Below the pieces are notes generated by a model that did no database searches, was not told the DNA's origin, and saw only the letters and a list, made by a program, of their open reading frames with translations. From positions 12,113,107-12,177,106 of the forward strand of contig JAVIAB010000047.1 in NCBI GenBank assembly GCA_032433765.1: a stretch of 64,000 nt of DNA, in the 5' to 3' direction. This DNA is from Megaustenia siamemsis. Lineage: Eukaryota > Mollusca > Gastropoda > Stylommatophora > Ariophantidae. The translations under genes and the position numbers were made by a program. Of the stretch, positions 20,393 through 33,145 are shown in pieces. Position 1 is the stretch's first letter, and every line of letters starts with the position of its first letter.

Positions 20393-23300
20393 AATAAGAT
20401 AGATCTTCTAATCACTTTGAAATTATTAGATAGATCTTCTAATCACTTTGAAATTATTAGATAGATCTTCTAATTACTTTGAAATTATTAGATAGATCTT
20501 CTAATCACTTTGAAATTATTAGATCCTCTAATCACTTTGAAATTATTAGATAGATCTTTTTCTAATTACTTTGAAATTATTAGATAGGTGTTCTTCTAAT
20601 CACTTTGAAATTATTAGATAGATCTTCTAATCACTTTGAAATTATTAGATAGATCTTCTAATCACTTTGAAATTATTAGATAGATCTTCTAATTACTTTG
20701 AAATTATTAGATAGATCTTATAATCACTTTGAAATTATTAGATAGATCTTATAATCACTTTGAAATTATTAGATAGATCTTCTAATCCCTTTGAAATTAT
20801 TAGATAGATCTTCTAATCACTTTGAAATTATTAGATAGATCTTCTAATCCCTTTGAAATTATTAGATAGATCTTCTAATCACTTTGAAATTATTAGATAG
20901 ATCTTCTAATTACTTTGAAATTATTAGATAGATCTTCTAATCACTTTGAAATTATTAGATCCTCTAATCACTTTGAAATTATTAGATAGATCTTTTTCTA
21001 ATTACTTTGAAATTATTAGATAGGTGTTCTTCTAATCACTTTGAAATTATTAGATAGATCTTCTAATCACTTTGAAATTATTAGATAGATCTTCTAATCA
21101 CTTTGAAATTATTAGATAGATCTTCTAATCACTTTGAAATTATTAGATAGATCTTATAATCACTTTGAAATTATTAGATAGATCTTATAATCACTTTGAA
21201 ATTATTAGATAGATCTTCTAATCCCTTTGAAATTATTAGATAGATCTTCTAATCATTTTGAAATTATTAGATAGATCTTCTAATCACTTTGAAATTATTA
21301 GATAGATCTTCTAATCATTTTGAAATTATTAGATAGATCTTCTAATCATTTTGAAATTATTAGATAGATCTTCTAATCATTTTGAAATTATTAGATAGAT
21401 CTTCTAATCACTTTGAAATTATTAGATAGATCTTCTAATTACTTTGAAATTATTAGATAGATCTTCTAATCACTTTGAAATTATTAGATCCTCTAATCAC
21501 TTTGAAATTATTAGATAGATCTTTTTCTAATTACTTTGAAATTATTAGATAGGTGTTCTTCTAATCACTTTGAAATTATTAGATAGATCTTCTAATCACT
21601 TTGAAATTATTAGATAGATCTTCTAATCACTTTGAAATTATTAGATAGATCTTCTAATTACTTTGAAATTATTAGATAGATCTTATAATCACTTTGAAAT
21701 TATTAGATAGATCTTCTAATCACTTTGAAATTATTAGATAGATCTTCTAATCCCTTTGAAATTATTAGATAGATCTTCTAATCACTTTGAAATTATTAGA
21801 TAGATCTTCTAATCCCTTTGAAATTATTAGATAGATCTTCTAATCACTTTGAAATTATTAGATAGATCTTCTAATTACTTTGAAATTATTAGATAGATCT
21901 TCTAATCACTTTGAAATTATTAGATCCTCTAATCACTTTGAAATTATTAGATAGATCTTTTTCTAATTACTTTGAAATTATTAGATAGGTGTTCTTCTAA
22001 TCACTTTGAAATTATTAGATAGATCTTCTAATCACTTTAAAATTATTAGATAGATCTTCTAATCACTTTGAAATTATTAGATAGATCTTCTAATTACTTT
22101 GAAATTATTAGATAGATCTTATAATCACTTTGAAATTATTAGATAGATCTTATAATCACTTTGAAATTATTAGATAGATCTTCTAATCCCTTTGAAATTA
22201 TTAGATAGATCTTCTAATCATTTTGAAATTATTAGATAGATCTTCTAATCATTTTGAAATTATTAGATAGATCTTCTAATCATTTTGAAATTATTAGATA
22301 GATCTTCTAATCATTTTGAAATTATTAGATAGATCTTCTAATCATTTTGAAATTATTAGATAGATCTTCTAATCATTTTGAAATTATTAGATAGATCTTC
22401 TAATCATTTTGAAATTATTAGATAGATCTTCTAATCATTTTGAAATTATTAGATAGATCTTCTAATCATTTTGAAATTATTAGATAGATCTTCTAATCCC
22501 TTTGAAATTATTAGATAGATCTTCTAATCATTTTGAAATTATTAGATAGATCTTCTAATCATTTTGAAATTATTAGATAGATCTTCTAATCATTTTGAAA
22601 TTATTAGATAGATCTTCTAATCATTTTGAAATTATTAGATAGATCTTCTAATCATTTTGAAATTATTAGATAGATCTTCTAATCATTTTGAAATTATTAG
22701 ATAGATCTTATAATCATTTTGAAATTATTAGATAGATCTTCTAATCCCTTTGAAATTATTAGATAGATCTTATAATCACTTTGAAATTATTAGATAGATC
22801 TTCTAATCCCTTTGAAATTATTAGATAGATCTTCTAATCATTTTGAAATTATTAGATAGATCTTCTAATCACTTTGAAATTATTAGATAGATCTTCTAAT
22901 CATTTTGAAATTATTAGATAGATCTTCTAATCATTTTGAAATTATTAGATAGATCTTCTAATCATTTTGAAATTATTAGATAAATCTTCTAATCATTTTG
23001 AAATTATTAGATAGATCTTCTAATCATTTTGAAATTATTAGATAGATCTTCTAATCATTTTGAAATTATTAGATAGATCTTCTAATCATTTTGAAATTAT
23101 TAGATAGATCTTCTAATCATTTTGAAATTATTAGATAGATCTTCTAATCCCTTTGAAATTATTAGATAGATCTTCTAATCATTTTGAAATTATTAGATAG
23201 ATCTTCTAATCATTTTGAAATTATTAGATAGATCTTCTAATCATTTTGAAATTATTAGATAGATCTTCTAATCATTTTGAAATTATTAGATAGATCTTCT

Positions 23301-23476
23301 AATCATTTTGAAATTATTAGATAGATCTTCTAATCATTTTGAAATTATTAGATAGATCTTATAATCATTTTGAAATTATTAGATAGATCTTCTAATCCCT
23401 TTGAAATTATTAGATAGATCTTCTAATCCCTTTGAAATTATTAGATAGATCTTCTAATCCCTTTGAAATTATAATA
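20393..23476 (+). repeat. 31-bp satellite array, about 99 units, with higher-order structure
   Basis: The monomer is tctaatcactttgaaattat tagatagatct. Variant monomers (agatcctctaatcac, agatctttttctaattac, aggtgttcttctaatc, cttataatc) recur together at 20521, 20957, 21486 and 21922. This gives spacings of 436, 529 and 436 bp. The right third is dominated by a tcattttg variant, with the rare cttataatcatttt variant recurring 651 bp (21 units) apart. Confidence 0.95.
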
Positions 23477-23577
23477 AAAGAAGCAAGTGTCTTAATCTTC
23501 CTTGAAAGTCAAAATGTGCAAATCAATTAATGTGTCGACTTCCGGGAAAGATGGCGGCTATTGCCGCAGGCCCTTTA

Positions 23578-26282
23578 GAGAGTCTCCATCATCATCATCA
23601 AATACCATGCCTGCTGGCGTAGGTGATTGTGTCTCTCCACAACTTTCGATCTCGACAGTTCTTTATCATTTCTGTTGTTGACCTTCTGCCAAGCCATTCT
23701 CTTAAGCTGTCTGGTATCTTTTCTCTTTGCTTCCCTCTATCTTTTCGTCCCTCAATTGTCCCAGTTGTTACAATATATTCCAGTTGTTCCCTTCTCATTA
23801 CATGACCAAAAATGATGATTGTTTCTTCCTAATATTGGAAATTAGCTCTCTTTTTGCTTTAGCCTCTTTCAGAACGTTCTCATTACTCTTCTTAGCTGTC
23901 CATGGTATTCTCACAGAATTCTTCTGTGAAACCACATTTCTACAGCCTCCAGTGATTTTCTTGTCTGTTGTCCTATTGTCTATGATTCACATCCATATGT
24001 TAACACGGCCTCTACATAATATTTAAGAACTCTTTTTCTTGTTTCTATTTTCAAAATTGGATTGCACAGTATCTTCCTCCTCATTTTTTGTAAAGCTGCT
24101 TTTGCTTGCGCCATTCTGCATCTCACCTCTGTTGTACATCTACCATCTCACCTCTATTGTACATCTACCATCTCACCTCTATTGTACATCTACCATCTCA
24201 CCTCTATTGTACATCTACCATCTCACCTCTGTTGTACATCTACCATCTCACCTCTACTGTACATCTACCATCTCACCTCTGTTGTACATCTACCATCTCA
24301 CCTCTGTTGTACATCTACCATCTCACCTCTATTGTACATCTACCATCTCACCTCTGTTGTACATCTACCATCTCACCTCTGTTGTACATCTACCATCTCA
24401 CCTCTATTGTACATCCACCATCTCACCTCTATTGTACATCTACCATCTCACCTCTATTGTACACCTACCATCTCACCTCTATTGTACATCTACCATCTCA
24501 CCTCTATTGTACATTTACCATCTCACCTCTATTGTACATCTACCATCTCACCTCTGTTGTACATCTACCATCTCACCTCTATTGTACATCTACCATCTCA
24601 CCTCTGTTGTACATCTACCATCTCACCTCTATTGTACATCTACCATCTCACCTCTATTGTACATCTACCATCTCACCTCTGTTGTACATCTACCATCTCA
24701 CCTCTGTTGTACATCTACCATCTCACCTCTGTTGTACATCTACCATCTCACCTCTGTTGTACATCTACCATCTCACCTCTATTGTACATCTACCATCTCA
24801 CCTCTATTGTACATCTACCATCTCACCTCTATTGTACATCTACCATCTCACCTCTATTGTACATCTACCATCTCACCTCTATTGTACATCTACCATCTCA
24901 CCTCTATTGTACATCTACCATCTCACCTCTGTTGTACATCTACCATCTCACCTCTATTGTACATCTACCATCTCACCTCTATTGTACATCCACCATCTCA
25001 CCTCTATTGTACATCTACCATCTCACCTCTATTGTACACCTACCATCTCACCTCTATTGTACATCTACCATCTCACCTCTATTGTACATTTACCATCTCA
25101 CCTCTATTGTACATCTACCATCTCACCTCTGTTGTACATCTACCATCTCACCTCTATTGTACATCTACCATCTCACCTCTGTTGTACATCTACCATCTCA
25201 CCTCTATTGTACATCTACCATCTCACCTCTGTTGTACATCTACCATCTCACCTCTGTTGTACATCTACCATCTCACCTCTATTGTACATCTACCATCTCA
25301 CCTCTATTGTACATCTACCATCTCACCTCTGTTGTACATCTACCATCTCACCTCTATTGTACATCCACCATCTCACCTCTATTGTACACCTACCATCTCA
25401 CCTCTATTGTACACCTACCATCTCACCTCTATTGTACATCCACCATCTCACCTCTGTTGTACATCTACCATCTCACCTCTGTTGTACATCTACCATCTCA
25501 CCTCTATTGTACATCTACCATCTCACCTTATTGTACATCTACCATCTCACCTCTATTGTACATCCACCATCTCACCTCTGTTGTACATCTACCATCTCAC
25601 CTCTATTGTACATCTACCATCTCACCTATTGTACATCTACCATCTCACCTCTATTGTACATCCACCATCTCACCTCTGTTGTACATCTACCATCTCACCT
25701 CTATTGTACATCTACCATCTCACCTCTATTGTACATCACCATCTCACCTCTGTTGTACATCTACCATCTCACCTCTATTGTACATCTACCATCTCACCTC
25801 TATTGTACATCTACCATCTCACCTCTATTGTACATCTACCATCTCACCTCTATTGTACATCTACCATCTCACCTCTATTGTACATCTACCATCTCACCTC
25901 TATTGTACATCTACCATCTCACCTCTATTGTACACCTACCATCTCACCTCTATTGTACATCCACCATCTCACCTCTGTTGTACACCTACCATCTCACCTC
26001 TATTGTACATCCACCATCTCACCTCTGTTGTACACCTACCATCTCACCTCTATTGTACATCTACCATCTCACCTCTATTGTACATCCACCATCTCACCTC
26101 TGTTGTACACCTACCATCTGAGGTTAACATTGTTCCCAGATATTTAAATCCATTTACCTATTTTAATATTGTTCCACTTGTCTTTATTGTGCGTTGCGGA
26201 GATGCCTCTTTCTTTGTTGCTACCATTACTTCTGTCTTTTTGTTATTAAAGCTGAGTCCTTTCCCAGGAGGGCATTGACTGT
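23578..26282 (-). mobile_element. LINE (family G) split by an internal 25-bp satellite
   Basis: On the reverse strand 26280-26121 encodes FNNKKTEVMVATKKEASP and FKYLGTMLTSDG, then the satellite. The frame then resumes at 24119 with AKAALQKMRRKILCNPILK, YYVEAVLTYGCES and, near 23600, KLWRDTITYASRHGI. These are the RT thumb/connection and C-terminal regions of a non-LTR element. The two parts are contiguous in the expected protein order, so the array grew inside the element. Confidence 0.8.
24119..26121. repeat. 25-bp satellite, about 80 units, derived from LINE codons
   Basis: The unit is cacctctattgtacatctac catct. The reverse complement of the edge units encodes SDGRCTTEVR, the LINE motif expected at this exact place between YLGTMLT and MAQAKAAL. 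Because 25 is not a multiple of three and the unit has no stops, all three + frames stay open for about 2 kb; these are not genes. Confidence 0.95.
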
Positions 26283-26513
26283 ATATGATCATCAGGGAAA
26301 GGGAACCGTGGGGTGTCGAAGTTAGGGAACCACTGCCATAACTATAGTCAGCTGTAAATAGGTACTTCGTGGTGTTTATAAAGTCGCTGTGCAATGAAAA
26401 TATTTGTGAAATTACGGGAAATTGTAATGTAAATTTGTATTATTCACACAGATACTACAGCTCTTGGCTGGCCTGTATTGGGTAAAGTGGTTGTTCACAC
26501 GATAAAGTTGTGT

Positions 26514-26765
26514 CTACAGCAGGTGTTCAAAATATCCACCACGGGCCTCAATACATTTGTTGTCCCACCTCTTCATATTGTTGAAAACCTTCTGGATAAT
26601 GACCGGTGATATTTGTTGGATCTGGGTGATGATTTCTGCCTTCAGGTCATTAACTGTTTGTGGATTATTTAGATAAGCTTTTCCTTTCAGCCCACCCCAC
26701 AGATAATAGTCAGGTGGAGATAGGACTTGTGAGTCTGGAAACTTCATCACAAATTGTCCAATTAT
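26514..26765 (-). mobile_element. Mariner/Tc1-type transposase C-terminal remnant
   Basis: The reverse frame reads LSPPDYYLWGGLKGKAYLNN, then VFNNMKRWDNKCIEARGG and FEHLL before a stop. The SPxDYxLW...LK.KxY block and CIEAxGG.F end are typical of mariner/Tc3-like DDE transposases. Only about 78 codons remain. Confidence 0.8.
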
Positions 26766-27394
26766 TTCTTTGGTATATTTGCTACCATTACGGAAGCCAT
26801 GTTCAACCTAAAATACCCTGTTTTTTTATGTTTAACGCCATTTCTTTCCAGCAATGAAACCATGCATACAAATGCGAAGCTGCAGTAAAGCTAAATGTGA
26901 GGGAGAATTGAAAAAAAAAATAGAAAAGTGTTAAGGTAAAAGCTTTACGTGATTGATAGATGACACAGATTTGAACAACGTTTCGGCTCAATAGTCCTTC
27001 AGCAGGAACAAACAAACAACACGCACGCATACACTTGGGCTATACTATTATACCCTAAAGCTGTCAAACTATCTTTGTTTTTGTTTTAGTTTCTCACTTC
27101 TGTTTCCTGCCCGACATTTTCCCGCTAAGACCACAAACCTTAATGTCCGCCCAAGATTATCCGTTTGGCTGTCCTTTTGATGGGAAACGCATTCAAAATC
27201 TTAACAACTGACCAAGGGAGATCAATTTTACTCGTTCAGGGACATTCTCTTGTCAGAGTTAAGTGCCCGTCTAAGCTACTGTGTCTTAAGTAAAGACGGA
27301 GGTCACATTTTGAAGGTCAATTCGCCGTTCAAGTGAAAAAGGCTACGTTAATTTGTAAGCTAACGGGGTTAATACAGATCACAGTGTTCAAAAT
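26766..27394. other. Spacer, nothing recognised
   Basis: A motif gaacaacgtttcggctcaat near 26970 resembles a phrase in the repeats at 42820 and 60900. No gene was recognised. Confidence 0.35.
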
Positions 27395-27399
27395 GTGCG

Positions 27400-27840
27400 C
27401 CCTAGAATACAATCTTCATCCCAACGGTGTGATATCAGTGCCAAACCTGGACGTTAGACTCCAGAACTAACAAGAATAAAACCATAACCTAACTGACATG
27501 TGTTAGGAAACAGCGCTGAGAGATAAGATCAGAAGAAGGAATTAGGAAGAAACCAATAATTCCCGCCATAGATTACATAAAAAATAACACGGGAAAATGG
27601 CTTGGCTATTACATAGAAGGACAAAAACATACCACAACGAGGTTACAATAAACGGTGCGAGAATGTCAGACTGAAGGGCTGACCATGAAGAAGGGGCATT
27701 AATTGAATCTTGAAAGAGTAGGAAAAATAATAGTAGGAGAGGTCAAGAGAAGAGCAAAATACTGCTGTCTTCCCACGACGATTAAAGTCAAACGAGGAAG
27801 GAAAGAAGAAGAGGAGTAGATGTAGAAGATGTGGTGGGGG
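27400..27840 (+). mobile_element. LINE C-terminal fragment (family D), strongly decayed
   Basis: It starts tacaatcttcatcccaacgg like the copy at 54391. It continues with frameshifted versions of SLRDKIR and the purine-rich 3' end (cgaggaaggaaagaagaaga). Confidence 0.6.
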
Positions 27841-27871
27841 AAGGGGAGAAGAAGAGGTGGGGGACATAATA

Positions 27872-30150
27872 AGAAGGTGAATGCAACGTTCTGTGGGAGA
27901 TCTGACTAGAGACAGAGATTCTTTCACATGGGCTGTGGTGAATGTAACGTTCTGTGGGAGATCTGACTAGAGACAGAGATTCTTTCACATGGGCTGTGGT
28001 GAATGTAACGTTCTGTGGGAGATCTGACTAGAGACAGAGATTCTTTCTCACGGGTTGTGGTGAATGTAACGTTCTGTGGGAGATCTGACTAGAGACAGAG
28101 ATTCTTTCACATGGGCTGTGGTGAATGTAACGTTCTGTGGGAGATCTGACTAGAGACAGAGATTCTTTCACACGGGTTGTGGTGAATGTAACGTTCTGTG
28201 GCAGATCTGACTAGAGACAGAGATTCTTTCACACGGGTTGTGGTGAATGTAACGTTCTGTGGCAGATCTGACTAGAGACAGAGATTCTTTCACACGGGTT
28301 GTGGTGAATGTAACGTTCTGTGGCAGATCTGACTAGAGACAGAGATTCTTTCACACGGGTTGTGGTGAATGTAACGTTCTGTGGGAGATCTGACTAGAGA
28401 CAGAGATTCTTTCACACGGGTTGTGGTGAATGTAACGTTCTGTGGGAGATCTGACTAGAGACAGAGATTCTTTCACACGGGTTGTGGTGAATGTAACGTT
28501 CTGTGGGAGATCTGACTAGAGACAGAGATTCTTTCACACGGGTTGTGGTGAATGTAACGTTCTGTGGGAGATCTGACTAGAGACAGAGATTCTTTCACAC
28601 GGGCTGTGGTGAATGCAATGTTCTGTGGGAGGTCTGACTAGAGACAGAGATTCTTTCACACGGGCTGTGGTGAATGCAATGTTCTGTGGGAGGTCTGACT
28701 AGAGACAGAGATTCTTTCACACGGGCTGTGGTGAATGCAATGTTCTGTGGGAGGTCTGACTAGAGACAGAGATTCTTTCACACGGGCTGTGGTGAATGCA
28801 ATGTTCTGTGGGAGGTCTGACTAGAGACAGAGATTCTTTCACACGGGCTGTGGTGAATGCAATGTTCTGTGGGAGATCTGACTAGAGACAGAGATTCTTT
28901 CACACGGGCTGTGGTGAATGCAATGTTCTGTGGGAGATCTGACTAGAGACAGAGATTCTTTCACACGGGCTGTGGTGAATGCAACGTTCTGTGGGAGATC
29001 TGACTAGAGACAGAGATTCTTTCACACGGGCTGTGGTGAATGCAATGTTCTGTGGGAGATCTGACTAGAGACAGAGATTCTTTCACACGGGTTGTGGTGA
29101 ATGTAACGTTCTGTGGGAGATCTGACTAGAGACAGAGATTCTTTCACACGGGCTGTGGTGAATGTAACGTTCTGTGGGAGATCTGACTAGAGACAGAGAT
29201 TCTTTCACATGGGCTGTGGTGAATGCAATGTTCTGTGGGAGGTCTGACTAGAGACAGAGATTCTTTCACACGGGCTGTGGTGAATGCAATGTTCTGTGGG
29301 AGATCTGACTAGAGACAGAGATTCTTTCACATGGGCTGTGGTGAATGCAATGTTCTGTGGGAGATCTGACTAGAGACAGAGATTCTTTCACACGGGCTGT
29401 GGTGAATGCAATGTTTTGTGGGAGATCTGACTAGAGACAGAGATTCTTTCACACGGGCTGTGGTGAATGCAATGTTCTGTGGGAGGTCTGACTAGAGACA
29501 GAGATTCTTTCACACGGGCTGTGGTGAATGCAATGTTCTGTGGGAGATCTGACTAGAGACAGATTCTTTCACACGGGCTGTGGTGAATGTAACGTTCTGT
29601 GGGAGATCTGACTAGAGACAGAGATTCTTTCACACGGGCTGTGGTGAATGTAACGTTCTGTGGGAGATCTGACTAGAGACAGAGATTCTTTCACACGGGC
29701 TGTGGTGAATGTAACGTTCTGTGGGAGATCTGACTAGAGACAGAGATTCTTTCACATGGGCTGTGGTGAATGTAACGTTCTGTGGGAGATCTGACTAGAG
29801 ACAGAGATTCTTTCACATGGGCTGTGGTGAATGTAACGTTCTGTGGGAGATCTGACTAGAGACAGAGATTCTTTCACATGGGCTGTGGTGAATGTAACGT
29901 TCTGTGGGAGATCTGACTAGAGACAGAGATTCTTTCACATGGGCTGTGGTGAATGTAACGTTCTGTGGGAGATCAGACTAGAGACAGAGATTCTTTCACA
30001 CGGGTTGTGGTGAATGCAACGTTCTATGGTAGATCTGGCTAGAGACAGAGATTCTTTCATACGGGTTGTGGTGAATGCAACGTTCTATGGTAGATCTGGC
30101 TAGAGACAGAGATTCTTTCAGACAAATTGCGGTGAATGCAGCGTTCTGTA
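27872..30150 (+). repeat. 61-bp satellite, about 37 units, derived from a LINE 3' end
   Basis: The unit is gatctgactagagacagaga ... gtggtgaatgtaacgttctgtgg. Read in one frame it encodes LTRDRDSFTRAVVN, the LINE C-terminus. It matches the single-copy relative at 1137-1196. Variants (tgcaatgtt, ggtctgact, cacgggctg) occur in runs, and the last unit grades into ttctgtaaagtacgcg. Confidence 0.9.
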
Positions 30151-30279
30151 AAGTACGCGTGACCTGCTGATGATTCTACGGTTTTTGATTTCTTTTAATA
30201 TTGGCAGCTCTCTTCGTCCTTTAAGGCTGAAGATGTCCGATTAGAAAACCTGTGTAGGGGAAAAGAGTCTCAGTAGTAC

Positions 30280-30530
30280 CTAGGCTGGAAGCAGTCAGCG
30301 ACTCATATCTAGTTGTTTGAATCTGGACCAGTGAACCAAAACTAATAGAAATCCTACTCCATATGCTGATAGTTAACTGGGAGCTGACTAGCCAGACTGG
30401 CTAAGCGAGTCGGAATCAAAGAAGAAAGGCAAACCTGGTACTCAAAAATGCCACGACTAAGTCGGACATCACAACACAGCGCATCAACGCCCATTTAACG
30501 TCATATTAACGATCAGATAATGAAGTGAAG
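30280..30530 (-). mobile_element. Interspersed repeat H, reverse copy
   Basis: The reverse strand carries the H landmarks: acatccgacttagtcgtggc, a decayed gccagtctggctagtcag, and cgttaatatgacgttaaatg. Confidence 0.6.
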
Positions 30531-30539
30531 CAGTCATCG

Positions 30540-31060
30540 AGTAAACACACAAGCAGAAAGAAGACGAATGCATTATACAAGCATCGATTCCATTACTATT
30601 ATTTCTGAAATAATAATCAATGAATTACCTCCACTGTAATTCAAGGGCAATCACCCACGTCTATCATACAAAATCCTCTCTCTCTTTAAGTTTCTACGTT
30701 TCACCGATAAACGCGCGTGCTGACCCGGAAGTTCGAAGAAAGATATTAATAATTTAAAGAAATATCTTTCATCTTGTTCTGAGAGAGATCAGAAAGAAGA
30801 AATCGTATCATCCTATAATATCGACGATCAATTAAATATCACAACGGACAAAATACACGTAAACAACACCGGGTGCTCTCATTTCTTGTTTAATAATTTA
30901 GCTATTGGATAATCAACACGCATTTTCAAATGTCGCTCATTAAAATATTAAAAGTGCATCATTATCGAGCTTCGCAACATGATGTTATATAGAGATAAAA
31001 TACCACAACATGTGCGATAAGGTACCTGAGAATCTTTTCTTGTCGTTCTTTTTCTCGCGT
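30540..31060. other. Spacer, nothing recognised
   Basis: AT-rich sequence with no identifiable gene. Confidence 0.35.
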
Positions 31061-31061
31061 T

Positions 31062-31500
31062 TACCTGATACTAGAGGAGTATTCTTCATTCCGGTCAATA
31101 TGGTGGATAGGCGACAGGAACTGTTGAGGGTATGTTTGAAAAATGTTCCTTGTTGCAGTTTCCTCATATTCCAAGTCCAACTTGCTGCCGGGGCTACTGA
31201 GTTTAGTGCCCTGTGCACACCGTGAGCTGTGTATTTCATCCGGGTCGTGTTTCAGTATTCCGATTGCTTACGATTAATGATATTGTATGACGGGGAACAG
31301 ATGGCTGTGTTCACTTTCTGTGCGGTTACGCCTTACGTCTTTTGACGTGTGCTGTGGATGCTAAAATGGGAATTGCAGCTGCCTTTCTTTGTTTTGATCC
31401 TTCAATGTGATGAGATGTTAATTCGGATTCGGCACTGGCACGGGCGATTGAGCAATTATGGATTTTAATTCGTTTGCAGTGATACCAGGGCCTTCGACTA
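31062..31500 (+). mobile_element. Interspersed repeat I, 5'-shorter copy
   Basis: It shares ccggtcaatatggtggatag through gattttaattcgtttgcagt with the copies at 19897 and 57856. Confidence 0.7.
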
Positions 31501-31509
31501 ACTACATCA

Positions 31510-32345
31510 TCATCATTGAGTACCATCTCCGCAACGAAGGTTGGCTACCATGGAGCGCCATTCTGCTCTGTCTCTTGCTTTGATGGTCCATCTTTTCATG
31601 TTACTCGTCCATGTTAGTCTTGGTCTGTTTCTGCCTCTTTTACCTTGTATTTTCCCCTCCAGGATTACTTTTAGTAGGCTGTTGTGTCTTTTAACATGGC
31701 CCAAAAATCGCATTTGTCTTGTTTGAATTGTGTTTGGTAGTTCTCTTTTCATTTATAGTTGTTTTAAGACTTCATCGTTCGTTTTCTTTTCCTTCCATCC
31801 ATTTCTACTTATTCTTTTTGATATTCATATCTAATCCATATTTTTTCCTTGTCAACTTTATTTCATTAAGTAATTGTTGTAGATCTTTAGGATTTTCTGC
31901 TAGCAGTACAGTATCGTCAGCATATCTTAGGTTATTGATTATCTTTCCATTAATTTGTAGGCCTGGCATCTCTGTGATGTTTTAAAGATTTGCTCAGTGT
32001 ATAGATTGAACAAGCTTGGTGATAGGATGCATCCCTGTCTTACTCCTCTTTTTATATCAATGGGTGTAGAATTCTCTTTGTTATATTTTATTACTGCTGC
32101 TTGCTCCCAGTATAGATTACATATTAGTCGTATGTCCATGTCATCTAGATGTATCTCTTTTAGGCATTCTATAAGTTTGTTTGTGGTGTACTCTATCAAA
32201 AGCTTTGGTGTGGTCTATGAAACAGGCATATATTGGTTTGTTTACTTCTGTGTATTTTTCGATTAATTTTCTCATGCAGAATATAGATTCTTTTGTCCCG
32301 CTATTTTTCCTAAATCCAAATTGCTGCTCATCTAATTCTCGACTA
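31510..32345 (-). mobile_element. LINE family B with reverse-transcriptase motifs
   Basis: The reverse strand has a motif A-like FIDHTKAFDRV (near 32200-32230), then YNKENSTPIDIKRGVRQGC and ILSPSLFNLYTE (RT motif B, 31940-32200). Further frameshifted pieces lead to TRQMRFLGHVKRHNSLLKVI and PRLTWTSNMKRW. It is the longest family B copy but is broken by frameshifts and stops. Confidence 0.85.
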
Positions 32346-32469
32346 ACTACAGCGCCGACTAACTACAACTAGATGAATTAATATTTTCTTTCGTCATTAA
32401 TCATAAAATGTAAACAAATAAATAAAATTACAAATGAGAACCTTTAGGAAAGAACTGTCCAGATACTAT

Positions 32470-33145
32470 AGGAACGGAGATCAAGAAAAGGGGATGGGCT
32501 GTGCACACATTGCGAAGACCACCAAGTTATACAAGACAGTCTATGAACTGGAATCTACAAGGAACTAGGAAAATTGGAAGGTCCAAGCAGATCTGGAGAA
32601 GAACCACCGAGACAGAAGCAAAGGCTGCAGGATGGATGTGGGCTCAGTAGAGAAAATATCACAGATCCGAGTTCGTTGACATAGTGGAGTTGTCGCCCTT
32701 TATTCCAAAAGGAGCTGTTAAAGAGGGAGGAAGATAACCTCAAGAGAACCATCTGGTCAGCTACGATGAAGCCAAATCCATCATCAAAGGCCAGTACCAT
32801 GAAAAATGGAAACGACAACACCCAAAGTATGACGAGAGGGATGGATACTCCAACTATCAATGAGGGATCAAGTCATCATACTTCGCCTCCGCACTGGCCA
32901 CAACAGAATGAGAAACCACATGTTCACCAAACTCAAAATTGGTACTACCAGCCAGCACTACTGCACACTGGACAACAAAACATGTTCTACAGGATTGCCC
33001 CTAGTACACAGACCTGACAAGCACAATGTTGACCACACCCACCTCCCTGGAAGAGAAACTATACGGAACCGAATCACTTAAACAGACAGCTGCCTTCATA
33101 AGAGAGTCCGGAATCTATTCTGAAAGAGTCATGATCGTAGAAGAA
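32470..33145 (+). mobile_element. LINE fragment with zinc-knuckle-like C-terminus (family K)
   Basis: Frameshifted pieces read SGRSRRTTETEAKAAGW, VSYDEAKSIIKGQYHEKWKR and then TKHVLQDCP, LYGTESLKQTAAFIRESGIY. This resembles the RNase H and C-terminal region of I-clade-like elements. A shorter related piece lies at 49244-49432. Confidence 0.65.

Noticed and set aside
24039..26278. Three overlapping open frames of about 700 codons (SIVHLPSHLYCTSTISPLL-type repeats)
   Set aside because: They are the three frames of one 25-bp satellite without stop codons; no gene evidence.
32766..33081. Two overlapping frames (histidine/glutamine-rich and cysteine-containing)
   Set aside because: They are frameshifted pieces of the LINE K C-terminus.
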